Of a stretch of 64,000 nt of DNA, positions 1 to 8,375 are shown one piece after another. The position numbers and the translations under genes were made by a program. Source of the stretch: Chloroflexota bacterium (GTDB lineage Bacteria > Chloroflexota > Anaerolineae > Anaerolineales > UBA11579). The stretch lies in contig JABJGH010000005.1 in assembly GCA_018662365.1 (NCBI GenBank), positions 23,108 through 87,107 on the forward strand, read 5' to 3'. Numbering within the stretch: position 1 is the stretch's first letter; every line of letters starts with the position of its first letter. The notes below the pieces were generated by a model. It saw only the letters and a program-made list of their open reading frames with translations. It made no database searches and was not told the DNA's origin.

Positions 1-9
1 CTAATATTG

Positions 10-1686
10 TTAGCGAGATCTTCTTGATCGTCGAGAGAAAAGGCCACTAATTAGGGAGAGGGTGGCACCCCCAAATAGGATCCAGGCAAATGTGAAATAT
101 TGATTAATATAAAGAATGATCCCGTTTGTCAGGAAAGCTAAGAAAAATATCGATGTCCCAACCCGTTTAATCCCTCTGTTTACTCCTCTAAGCTGCCACT
201 CGATCATCGGCGTTCGGATTGATATTTCTCCCCTCTCTAATTTGGTCAATAGATTCTCAGCCTTCCGTGGAAGAGCAATCACGGATTGCAAAATTGTTCC
301 AGCCTCAGAGAGCCATCCCTGCCAGTTTCCGCCAACCTCTTCGGAGATTAGTTTTTTTGTATAGGGAGCTAATACTTCCCAGAAATTAAATTCGGGGTAT
401 AAGCCAATGCATATCCCCGCGAGAATCGAAATTGTTCGAATTAAGAAAATGATGTCCTGAGGGGCTTGGAAGGGCATATCATAGACTAATTCCCGAAATT
501 CTAAGGTGAACTCATGGACTTCTTGGAAACTAATCTCTTTGAGTTCATCCATATTCTTTCCCCAAAAGCGATCAAAGACCATCGAGTCTGCTTTTTGAAT
601 GAGATCCAGGTCCGCTCCTGGTAGGAGCATGCCCAACATTTGATAGGACTTGATCATTCGTTTACTGTCTTTTGTGCCTAGGCCGATGGCAAATTCTCGC
701 AACCCTGCCATTGCATTTGGTGGAATATGCCCCACCATACCAAAATCAACAAAAGTCAGCTGCCAATTAGAGTTTTCGTTTCCATTGGGGTTTACAAATA
801 GGTTTCCGGGGTGAGGGTCGGCATGGAAAAATCCATGCTCAAAAATTTGTTTCATATACGCATCAAATACCCGGGTAGCTACCTCTTTTCGATCGATGCC
901 TGCTGCTTCTATCTGCTCGTAATCAGTTATTTTTATTGATAAAACATTCTCAAGAGTTAATACCCGCCTGGTGCTGTGGCTCCATACTACCGAAGGAATT
1001 CGGACACTGGAGATTTCCTTGAAATCCTCCTTGAAAGATTCTGCATTTCGGCCCTCTGCTTGGTAATCGATCTCTTCGAATGTGATGCGAGAGAATTCGA
1101 CCAATATTGCAGGCAGATCGATCCTCTTCCGGATGGGTTTATAACGCATCACCCAATCTCCAACAGTCCTAATGGCTGCCAGGTCGGTGGCAATAATTTC
1201 TTCAATATTTGGGCGTTGAACCTTTACGACAACAGCTACTCCAAAAGGTTCCCCAGTTTTACCTCCTTTTGGAGGAAATAATTTTGCCTGATGAACCTGT
1301 CCCAAGGATGCAGCCGCTAATGGTTCTTTATCGAATTCTGCAAAAATTTTGTCCAATGGGGCATTGAACTCAGATTCAGCTAAGGCAGCTATATCCTCAT
1401 AGCTCTCTGCTGCCACTTCATCTTGTAATCCCGCCAGTTCTGCGGTGATCACCTCTGGCAATACATCCATTCGAGATGAAAAAAATTGTCCGACTTTGAT
1501 CATCACCCCACCCATATCCACAGCCAAAAGACGGAAGTTGCGAGCAATTTTCAATAAGCGTTGGTTGCGATTTTTATTGGCCAATCCTCGTAAACCAATT
1601 CGCGATAAAATTAATTCCCAAAATGCCAAACTAAATATTACTTTGGCGAAGAAAATAGTAATTCTGCGATAACGTGATTTTTTCAT
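10..1686 (-). CDS. UbiB/AarF (ABC1) family atypical kinase
   Basis: 558 residues, a normal length for the ABC1/ADCK/UbiB family of atypical protein-kinase-like ATPases that support quinone or isoprenoid-lipid metabolism at the membrane. The family's KxGQ motif is at residues 64-67 (KVGQ), the alanine/glycine-rich nucleotide loop at about 125-131 (AAASLGQ), and a candidate ATP-anchoring lysine in VVVKVQRP (Lys155). HADPHPGN (about residue 290) and VDFG (about 313) are the catalytic and metal-binding loops. Two hydrophobic segments near 510-550 would anchor the C-terminus in the membrane. The ATG has no Shine-Dalgarno sequence, but a TATAAT lies 7 bp before it, so the mRNA may be leaderless. 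The exact substrate in this lineage is unknown. Confidence 0.93.
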   Translation of the reverse strand: MKKSRYRRITIFFAKVIFSLAFWELILSRIGLRGLANKNRNQRLLKIARNFRLLAVDMGGVMIKVGQFFSSRMDVLPEVITAELAGLQDEVAAESYEDIAALAESEFNAPLDKIFAEFDKEPLAAASLGQVHQAKLFPPKGGKTGEPFGVAVVVKVQRPNIEEIIATDLAAIRTVGDWVMRYKPIRKRIDLPAILVEFSRITFEEIDYQAEGRNAESFKEDFKEISSVRIPSVVWSHSTRRVLTLENVLSIKITDYEQIEAAGIDRKEVATRVFDAYMKQIFEHGFFHADPHPGNLFVNPNGNENSNWQLTFVDFGMVGHIPPNAMAGLREFAIGLGTKDSKRMIKSYQMLGMLLPGADLDLIQKADSMVFDRFWGKNMDELKEISFQEVHEFTLEFRELVYDMPFQAPQDIIFLIRTISILAGICIGLYPEFNFWEVLAPYTKKLISEEVGGNWQGWLSEAGTILQSVIALPRKAENLLTKLERGEISIRTPMIEWQLRGVNRGIKRVGTSIFFLAFLTNGIILYINQYFTFAWILFGGATLSLISGLFSRRSRRSR

Positions 1687-1693
1687 GTTGTGA

Positions 1694-1702
1694 ATTATAG
1701 CA
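1694..1702 (-). promoter_or_regulatory. Extended -10 promoter, probably leaderless, of the UbiB-like gene
   Basis: On the minus strand TGC-TATAAT is followed by 7 bp and then the ATG at 1686. No Shine-Dalgarno sequence fits in that space. Transcription starting about 7 bp after the hexamer would begin at or next to the start codon. No good -35 is visible; the TGn extension could substitute for it. Confidence 0.5.
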
Positions 1703-1780
1703 CGCAGGATTATTTGACTTGATGGTAAACTTTAATAAGGGAAACCTTATAGCGATAATAATGATATTTGGAGAGGTTTT

Positions 1781-3199
1781 ATGTATTTAATTCGATCTGG
1801 CACGGTGGTCACAGCAGAAAAAAGTATTGATGCAGATGTTCTTGTGGAGGGAGAAAAAGTAGTAAAAATTGGTAAAAATCTCTCATTCACTGATGCAAAA
1901 ACTATCGACGCTTCTGGAAAATTTATTCTCCCTGGGGGTATTGATCCCCATACCCACTTTGACCTCCCCATGTTTGACACTGTCTCCTCTGATGACCATT
2001 ATACGGGGCATAAAGCGGCCGCATTTGGGGGCACAACTACAGTAATGGATTTTATTCCCCAACCTGACGAGGGTAAATTGGCAGATGGGGTAGCCGAGTG
2101 GCGTGGAAAAGCAGATCCAAAAGCGGCAATTGACTTTGGATTTCATATGAATATCACCCGCCTTGATGAGGAAATTGAGAAAGAAATCCCAAAACTTTTG
2201 GAACATGGCATCCCGACGCTAAAAGTATTTACCGCCTACAACGGAAAACTACGTTTAGAAGATGATGAAATATTTAGAGTATTAAAAATTGCCAAAGAAC
2301 ATAATATGCTTACCATGGTCCATGCTGAAAATGGAGATGTAATCGAGGAATTGGTTGCAGAATTTCTAGCAGATGGCAAAACAGACCCAATTTGGCATGC
2401 GCGTAGTCGTCCGGGTTGGCTGGCCGTGGAGGCGGTTTTACGCATGGCTGCTTTGGCTGCCGAAGCAAAGGCCTCACTTTATGTGGTTCATATGAACACA
2501 GCTGGGGGCGTGGAAATGTTAAATTATGCCCGTCAACAGGGCGTGAGGGTGATGGGAGAAACTTGCCCCCAATACTTGTTTTTTAATGAAGAACACCTCT
2601 CCCGGCCAGATGGGGCAAAGTGGATCTGTTCCCCACCGATGCGAACAAAAACGGATAATACTCGCCTTTGGAAAGCATTAATTGAGAATGAATTTCAAGT
2701 ACTTGGAACGGATCACTGCCCTTTCTTTTATGATGGCACAACCGAAATTGATTACGAAGGATCCCCTATCGCAATCCCTGGGAAAGAGCTAGGTAAAGAT
2801 GACTTCACAAAGATACCTAATGGTTTACCTGCAGTACAGGACCGACTGCTGATTTTATGGACAAGGGCGGTTTCAACTGGGGAAATGACGCCGAACCAAT
2901 TTGTTGCTCTTACAAGTACCAATGCAGCAAAAATTTTCGGCTTATACCCACAAAAAGGTACTATTGCAGAAGGCTCAGATGCAGATTTGGTAATTTGGGA
3001 CCCAGAAAAGAAAATAAAATATGGAGTTGCCCAAAGCCACCATCGTACGGATTATAATTTGTTTGAAGGTTGGGAATTAATTGGATACCCTGAGAAAGTA
3101 TTTTTAAGAGGTAATTTAATTGTGGATGGTGAGGAGTGGCACGGAAAAGCAGGTTTAGGGAAATTTTTGCATCGAGTACCAAATGGCGAATTTATCTAA
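1781..3199 (+). CDS. hydA: Dihydropyrimidinase / D-hydantoinase
   Basis: 472 residues, typical of cyclic amidohydrolases that open dihydropyrimidine or hydantoin rings to N-carbamoyl amino acids in the cytoplasm. The binuclear metal site is recognisable: HTH at 57-59, Lys148 in TLKVF (the residue normally carboxylated), His181 in HAENGD, His237 in VVHMNT and Asp311 in GTDHCPF. The start is supported by GGAGAGG about 8 bp before the ATG. No other pyrimidine-degradation gene is adjacent, so the physiological substrate is open; other members of the family (allantoinase, dihydroorotase-like) fit the motifs less well. Confidence 0.92.
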   Translation: MYLIRSGTVVTAEKSIDADVLVEGEKVVKIGKNLSFTDAKTIDASGKFILPGGIDPHTHFDLPMFDTVSSDDHYTGHKAAAFGGTTTVMDFIPQPDEGKLADGVAEWRGKADPKAAIDFGFHMNITRLDEEIEKEIPKLLEHGIPTLKVFTAYNGKLRLEDDEIFRVLKIAKEHNMLTMVHAENGDVIEELVAEFLADGKTDPIWHARSRPGWLAVEAVLRMAALAAEAKASLYVVHMNTAGGVEMLNYARQQGVRVMGETCPQYLFFNEEHLSRPDGAKWICSPPMRTKTDNTRLWKALIENEFQVLGTDHCPFFYDGTTEIDYEGSPIAIPGKELGKDDFTKIPNGLPAVQDRLLILWTRAVSTGEMTPNQFVALTSTNAAKIFGLYPQKGTIAEGSDADLVIWDPEKKIKYGVAQSHHRTDYNLFEGWELIGYPEKVFLRGNLIVDGEEWHGKAGLGKFLHRVPNGEFI

Positions 3200-3276
3200 A
3201 AATAAAATACTTTTTGCCACAAGTTTACAAATATTGATTTAAGCTATTCAAAGTTCCCTTGGTAAAATAATAATAT

Positions 3277-4851
3277 ATGTTGATTCTCAGCCCCGTTATC
3301 TTATTAATCCTTTCCGCGATTGTGTTAACTCTGCTTGGCGTATTTCGACCAAAAGCAAACTATTTATGGTTGATCGCTGCGGCAGGTTCTTTTCTTTCAT
3401 GGGGTTTAGTCTGGTTTTTGAGAACTCAAATAGGTGCAAAAGAAACCTTGTTAAACTGGGGGGATACGGGGGTTTTGGATATTTCCCCAGAAATTCTCTT
3501 GGATGAAATATCCTGGAGCTTTGCCCTGGCTTTATCCACCCTTATTCTTGCAGTAATATTGACTGATGTAAGCAGAGCTGGGGAGGCAGATTGGTCATCT
3601 TGGGCTGGAAGCATGGCGATTGCTGCCCTTGGAATATTGGCAGTTATGGCGGGCAACTTTGAAACAATCCTGATCCTTTGGGTGGTAATCGATTTCTTGG
3701 ACCTAATTACGTTATTCTTACGGGTTCGAGGTTATGAAAGGCAGCAGGGAGTCATATTGTATTTTTCTACAAGCTTTTTAGGAACAATGTTGGTTCTTTG
3801 GGCTAGTGTGATTTCATTCAGCCAAAACATCCATTTAACTTTTGAAAATATTCCTCCAACTTTAAATCTGTTTATCATTGCAGCAGTCGGATTACGTTTA
3901 GGAGTTTTACCCCTTCAGGCCCCCTTTATGCAAGATCCTACTCAGCAACGCGGTTTAGGGTCTGTAATCAAACTAGTTATGCCCGCAGCAAGTTTAAGCA
4001 TATTGGTTAGAGTTGCAGATGTTGGAATTCCACAGATTCTAAAACCATATTTGTTGATTTTGGCTGGCTTGGCGGCTTTATATGGTGCCATAGCCTGGGC
4101 TCGATCTAAGGATGAAATCCGGGGACGTCGGTTTTGGATATTATCATTGGCTGCTATAGCAATAGCCTCAGCGATTGAGGGTAAGCAGGAAGCGGTATTG
4201 GCTTGGAGCTTAATCCTGATATTATCTGGTGCTTTGATATTTTTGGCTTCTGTTTACACGAGAAGCCGGTTAATTATTTTGATCTTGGGCATAATTGGTT
4301 TGAGCACACTCCCATTTTCGGCTTCTCAAATGGCTTCAACACTCTTTCTTAAACCGTTCAATTTACTTTTAATTCTATTTTTAATTGCTTATGCGATATT
4401 ATATGCCGGGTTCATCCGCCATATTTTCAGAAAGGGCGAGAACATCTCAGGAGTTGAACCATGGGTAATTGCGGTGTATCCAGTTGGGCTTATCATCCTT
4501 ATTATCACCCATTGGCTTTTAGGAACCATTTTTTCGTATAATCCAAGCAACTTAATTCCCCTCCAATTTTTATGGCCTGGGTTAGTAATAATTTCCTTTT
4601 CTGCCACAATCACCTTTTTTGTAAACAAAAATATTGAAATCCCTGCTTTTCTCTTTTCAGGGTTGGAGATTATTTTTTCGTTTGACTGGTTTTATACTTT
4701 GTTGGGGAGATTTTATAATTTCATTGGGTCAATTTTAAGATTAATTTCTGGAATGCTCGAGGGAGAAGGTGGAATTTTGTGGGCGATATTATTGGTAACG
4801 CTAATACTAACCTTGGTCATTCAATTAGGTTCCACCACGGGTGCCATTTAA
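3277..4851 (+). CDS. Complex I / Mrp antiporter-like membrane subunit (NuoL/M/N superfamily)
   Basis: 524 residues, nearly all hydrophobic, with about 14 predicted membrane helices. It belongs to the proton-conducting transporter superfamily (NuoL/M/N, MrpA/D, HyfB/F); the conserved core is weak, and I cannot assign it to one subunit type by eye. It is the first of three overlapping genes: its stop overlaps the region of the next start. The following genes are a NuoK/HyfE-like protein and a second antiporter-like protein. No hydrogenase, NADH-binding, quinone-module or MnhC/E/F/G genes are beside them. A TGG-TAAAAT element lies 8 bp before the ATG and no Shine-Dalgarno sequence is evident. 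Confidence 0.75.
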   Translation: MLILSPVILLILSAIVLTLLGVFRPKANYLWLIAAAGSFLSWGLVWFLRTQIGAKETLLNWGDTGVLDISPEILLDEISWSFALALSTLILAVILTDVSRAGEADWSSWAGSMAIAALGILAVMAGNFETILILWVVIDFLDLITLFLRVRGYERQQGVILYFSTSFLGTMLVLWASVISFSQNIHLTFENIPPTLNLFIIAAVGLRLGVLPLQAPFMQDPTQQRGLGSVIKLVMPAASLSILVRVADVGIPQILKPYLLILAGLAALYGAIAWARSKDEIRGRRFWILSLAAIAIASAIEGKQEAVLAWSLILILSGALIFLASVYTRSRLIILILGIIGLSTLPFSASQMASTLFLKPFNLLLILFLIAYAILYAGFIRHIFRKGENISGVEPWVIAVYPVGLIILIITHWLLGTIFSYNPSNLIPLQFLWPGLVIISFSATITFFVNKNIEIPAFLFSGLEIIFSFDWFYTLLGRFYNFIGSILRLISGMLEGEGGILWAILLVTLILTLVIQLGSTTGAI

Positions 4852-4852
4852 G

Positions 4853-5449
4853 ATGGAAATTAATTCATTTGCAACCCCATCGTTAATAATTATTTTTATT
4901 GCTGTAATGACGATATTTTTAAGTAGAAATTGGAGATGGGGGTTAACCTCATTGGGTATTATGTATTTAGGTGTTTTCGGTCTTATTGCAATTAGCTGGC
5001 CCACAAACCTTGCCGTTGTGAAATTGATTTCGGGATGGCTCGCCAGTTCAGTTCTCGCCATTACCCAAATTTTCTCGACCCAAAAATCTAAACAAGTTTC
5101 TCAACCCACTAGCGAATTTATATTTTGGGCCTTTTCAGCGATTTTAATAATCATTATTTCGTATTCACTTTCCTCCTCACTATTAGTATGGCTTCCGATT
5201 TTTGAATTCCAACAAAGCTTAGGAGGCATATTATTGATGGGAATGGGGTTACTAAGTTTGGGATTTTCAAATCAAGGTTTCCGAGTATCGATGAGTTTAT
5301 TAATCTTTTTAGCAGGATTTGAAATTCTTTATGCCGCAGTAGAAGCCTCGGTGTTGGTAGCAGGATTATTAGCGGTAGTGAATTTAGGAATTGCATTATC
5401 TGGTGCATATTTAATTGTGAGCCGAACTGAGGAAAAACAAACTTCATGA
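4853..5449 (+). CDS. Small membrane subunit, HyfE/NuoK-like
   Basis: 198 residues with about six hydrophobic segments. Length and the C-terminal half (a GFEILYAAVEAS segment followed by a last helix) resemble hydrogenase-4 component E, which is a NuoK relative with an acidic residue inside a membrane helix. The glutamates in this segment are the likely ion-translocation residues, by analogy. I chose the ATG at 4853 over an upstream in-frame GTG at 4841 because it lies just after the preceding stop. The stop overlaps the next ATG (ATGA), so the three genes are translationally coupled. The family assignment is by overall pattern only. Confidence 0.65.
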   Translation: MEINSFATPSLIIIFIAVMTIFLSRNWRWGLTSLGIMYLGVFGLIAISWPTNLAVVKLISGWLASSVLAITQIFSTQKSKQVSQPTSEFIFWAFSAILIIIISYSLSSSLLVWLPIFEFQQSLGGILLMGMGLLSLGFSNQGFRVSMSLLIFLAGFEILYAAVEASVLVAGLLAVVNLGIALSGAYLIVSRTEEKQTS

Positions 5450-6954
5450 ATGCGCCCTTTATTTGGATTATTCTCCCAATTTTAATTAGCATTTTGCTTA
5501 TTATTTTTCGCCGTCATCGGGGAGTTATAGTTTTCTCGGGGTTGGCAATTTGTTTACTATTTGCTTGGAGCGCTTGGATAGTCTCCTTTGATCAGGTGAT
5601 CCAATTAGGCACAAGAACCATAAAAATTGGCGAAACACTATCAGTTTTTGGGAGAGATTTCGTATTATCAGAATCAGAAAGACCTGTTATCTCCTTAATC
5701 TATTTCATAAATGCATTTTGGATATTAGGCGCATATTATTCTAAGCCCACCAGATTATTTGTCCCATACTCAATTTTGGTGGTCGCTCTTTTAACCGCAG
5801 TAATAGCTGTGGAACCATTTTTATTTGCAGCCGTAATTTTAGAATTGATCGTTTTATTGTCTGTACCTCTGTTGGCAGAACCGGGTCAAAAATCTCATAA
5901 GGGAGCGTTGCGATTTTTAGCCTTTCAAACTTTAGCGATGCCCTTTATTTTATTTACGAGTTGGATGGTTACCGGTGTTGAAGCAGGGCCCGGTGACCTC
6001 GAATTATTGTCCCGGGCTGCAGCCTTACTAGGAATTGGACTGACATTTTCATTGGCGATTTTTCCATTCCATAGTTGGATACCGATGCTGGCAGAAGAAT
6101 CCCCACCCTACCTCGCAGCCTATATATTCTTTGTTTTCCCGTTGGGGGTTTCCCTTTTTGCTCTAGGTTTGTTAGATAGATTTGTTTGGTTAAGAGAATC
6201 AGGGATATTAATATCGATTGTCCAAATATTAGGCGGAATAATGGTATTTGTTGGGGGTTTCTGGGCCGGTGTAGAAAGACATCTGGGAAGAATATTAGGT
6301 TTTGCTGCAATAATGGAAATTGGATATACATTATTGTCGATCAGCTTAATTGAAAAAAATGGTTTATTGATCTATTTTTGGCTATTTATTCCTAGATTAT
6401 TGGCATATGTTTTATGGGCCATGTCTCTTTCAAAAATCAATAGAGATTCAAATAATAATATCAATTTTGGTAATATCAGGGGTGTAGGCCTTCAGTCGCC
6501 ATTTTCTAGTATAGGTGTCCTAATTGGAAATTTTACATTAGCGGGAATTCCTTTCTTAGCCGCTTTTCCAGGGAGGTTAGTTATTTGGGAGGCGTTAGCC
6601 AAAAGCTCACCGATAATTGCATCCGGAACAATAATCGGTTCGATTGCTTTAATTGTTGCTGGGCTAAGAACATTATCCGTATTGTTTGTTTCAAAGCCTT
6701 TACCAATCAAGGAAAACTCCTTAAAAATATCACCCCTGAGTGATAGCGTTATAAGTGAAGATAAAATGCCTCTTTTAGAAACCGATTCTACAGACCGGTT
6801 AGAAAAGCGAATTTTCTTAATTGAAAACAATTGGGTAAATAGTATAATTTGGGGATTATTTTTTCTTCTGATCATTTATGTTGGAAATTTTCCCCAATTT
6901 TATATTCGCATACTCCAAAATTTCCTGAGTGTTTTTGAACATTTTGGACAGTAA
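5446..6954 (+). CDS. Second antiporter-like membrane subunit (NuoN/HyfF-like)
   Basis: 502 residues and about 13-14 membrane helices. The central part matches the proton-conducting transporter family: an IFPFHSWIP motif near residue 205, followed by a helix containing ESPPYLAAY. Its lysines and glutamates lie where antiporter-like subunits carry ion-path residues. A hydrophilic, serine-rich loop near residues 425-455 precedes the last helix and is unusual for the family. It is the third gene of an overlapping triad. The pair of large subunits around a HyfE/NuoK-like one suggests a small ion-translocating membrane complex, though its redox or coupling partner is not in view. Confidence 0.75.
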   Translation: MNAPFIWIILPILISILLIIFRRHRGVIVFSGLAICLLFAWSAWIVSFDQVIQLGTRTIKIGETLSVFGRDFVLSESERPVISLIYFINAFWILGAYYSKPTRLFVPYSILVVALLTAVIAVEPFLFAAVILELIVLLSVPLLAEPGQKSHKGALRFLAFQTLAMPFILFTSWMVTGVEAGPGDLELLSRAAALLGIGLTFSLAIFPFHSWIPMLAEESPPYLAAYIFFVFPLGVSLFALGLLDRFVWLRESGILISIVQILGGIMVFVGGFWAGVERHLGRILGFAAIMEIGYTLLSISLIEKNGLLIYFWLFIPRLLAYVLWAMSLSKINRDSNNNINFGNIRGVGLQSPFSSIGVLIGNFTLAGIPFLAAFPGRLVIWEALAKSSPIIASGTIIGSIALIVAGLRTLSVLFVSKPLPIKENSLKISPLSDSVISEDKMPLLETDSTDRLEKRIFLIENNWVNSIIWGLFFLLIIYVGNFPQFYIRILQNFLSVFEHFGQ

Positions 6955-7045
6955 TTTTGGAATAAATTGTTCAGCAAGATCATCCCCCGAAAATCAATTT
7001 TAAAATGTATAAAGACGCAAAAAATTCTCAAAACCTGAACTGGGG

Positions 7046-7051
7046 TATAAT
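7046..7051 (+). promoter_or_regulatory. Candidate -10 element for the coiled-coil gene
   Basis: A TATAAT sits 60 bp before the ATG at 7111, in the 156-bp gap after the antiporter-like genes. The -35 region is poor, so this is a weak assignment. Confidence 0.3.
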
Positions 7052-7110
7052 TTTTAAATCTTGCCCTAGTTAATGAGGCAGGTTAATTTTGTATATTTCC
7101 GGAGTAAGAA

Positions 7111-8280
7111 ATGGATCTCGACCAATTAAAAAACAGGATTGAATGGCTAGACGATGAACGCCGAAAAGATAAAGCCACAATAGCAGAATTGCAAAAAAAG
7201 CTCTCAAAAATTGAAGGAAATCAAGATAAAGCGGCAAAACAATCCAAGGATTTGAATATTGAAATCACTAGATTGGGGGTTCTTGTTGCAAAAATCGATA
7301 AATTCGACTTAGCCTTAAATAAACAAAATACAGAAAATAAAAAAGCCCTTGATAATCATGAAAAACGATTGAAACGTCGTGAAACTGAATACAAAAAAAA
7401 CTTGAAAAATGATATAGAAGATATATCGAGAACAGTCCTAGAAGTAAAGGAAGAATTAAAATCTCAGGATAAGCTCAGAGAGGAAATTAAGACACAAAAA
7501 GAAAATGAAGTACGCTTTAATCGTTTGTTTGCTGATACCGAGGATATGAATAAGGAATTTAAAGATGGGGAGGCGGTTAGAAACCATACTGTACGATCCC
7601 TGGAAAGTGAAAGAACCAAAGATACAAAACGAATGGCAGATATTGAAGGGGAAGTTAGTGGAATCAGAAAAAGATTTGAAGAGCAACGTGCAAAAATCGA
7701 TATGACATTAGAGAGTCAAAAGAAGATCGAAAATAGATTGTCTCAATTAATTATTGCTGAGACTGAACGATTAGAAAACCAACGTGAATTCCTTGAAAAG
7801 GTCCGTCTAGATCAAACTGATAAAAATAAAACTTGGAGCGAGTGGAATCTCAGGTTCGATAATCAAACCATGGAGCTAGAAAAATACCTGAAGGAGTTTT
7901 CTGAGTCTGAGTTGGCAGTTCGCAAAGCTCAGGATGCCTTCAATGATATAACTGAGCAAATTGGTCGAAGAATTCATGAAATTACTGAAATTCAAAGGTT
8001 GGGCGAAGAACGATTTCGTCAAGAGTGGGCAACCTTTAAATCAGATGACCAAAAACGTTGGGCTAATTACAATTTAACCCAAGACGAGCAATTTCGCGAG
8101 GCAAATCGAAATCTAACCAGCCTTGGTGATCAAACTGCAAATCTAGAAGACAATTTCCAAGAAATTCAGGATATCGTACAGCACATCACAGAGCAATCCG
8201 AAACTCGTTTACAATCCTTGCTTGCTTCGATTCGTGAGTGGGTTTCGGAGGATGAACGGTTTTCAAATAGTTTGCGATAA
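7111..8280 (+). CDS. Long coiled-coil protein of unknown function
   Basis: 389 residues, strongly charged (Lys/Glu/Gln/Arg-rich), with heptad-like patterning over almost the whole length, no signal peptide and no membrane helix. It is therefore predicted to be a cytoplasmic, extended coiled coil. I recognise no catalytic domain. GGAGTAAG before the ATG sets the start. It lies between the ion-transport triad and selB, with a hairpin after its stop. Candidate roles (scaffold, chromosome or cell-shape protein) would be guesses. Coiled coils give misleading similarity to SMC or myosin-like proteins, so name transfer from such hits should be avoided. Confidence 0.8.
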   Translation: MDLDQLKNRIEWLDDERRKDKATIAELQKKLSKIEGNQDKAAKQSKDLNIEITRLGVLVAKIDKFDLALNKQNTENKKALDNHEKRLKRRETEYKKNLKNDIEDISRTVLEVKEELKSQDKLREEIKTQKENEVRFNRLFADTEDMNKEFKDGEAVRNHTVRSLESERTKDTKRMADIEGEVSGIRKRFEEQRAKIDMTLESQKKIENRLSQLIIAETERLENQREFLEKVRLDQTDKNKTWSEWNLRFDNQTMELEKYLKEFSESELAVRKAQDAFNDITEQIGRRIHEITEIQRLGEERFRQEWATFKSDDQKRWANYNLTQDEQFREANRNLTSLGDQTANLEDNFQEIQDIVQHITEQSETRLQSLLASIREWVSEDERFSNSLR

Positions 8281-8320
8281 GAAAAAATCGCCCGGAATAT
8301 TAATAAATTTGATTGTTGAA

Positions 8321-8348
8321 ATAATGGTACAGCTTGCTGTGCCATTAT
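8321..8348 (+). promoter_or_regulatory. 13-bp hairpin in the leader of selB
   Basis: The arms at 8321-8333 and 8336-8348 pair fully with a single T-G wobble. The apex would reopen to a small loop containing AGCTTGCT. There is no T-run after it, so it is a poor intrinsic terminator. It ends 27 bp before the selB start. Confidence 0.5.
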
Positions 8349-8375
8349 TATGTATGTGAGGTATAAGGATAAATT

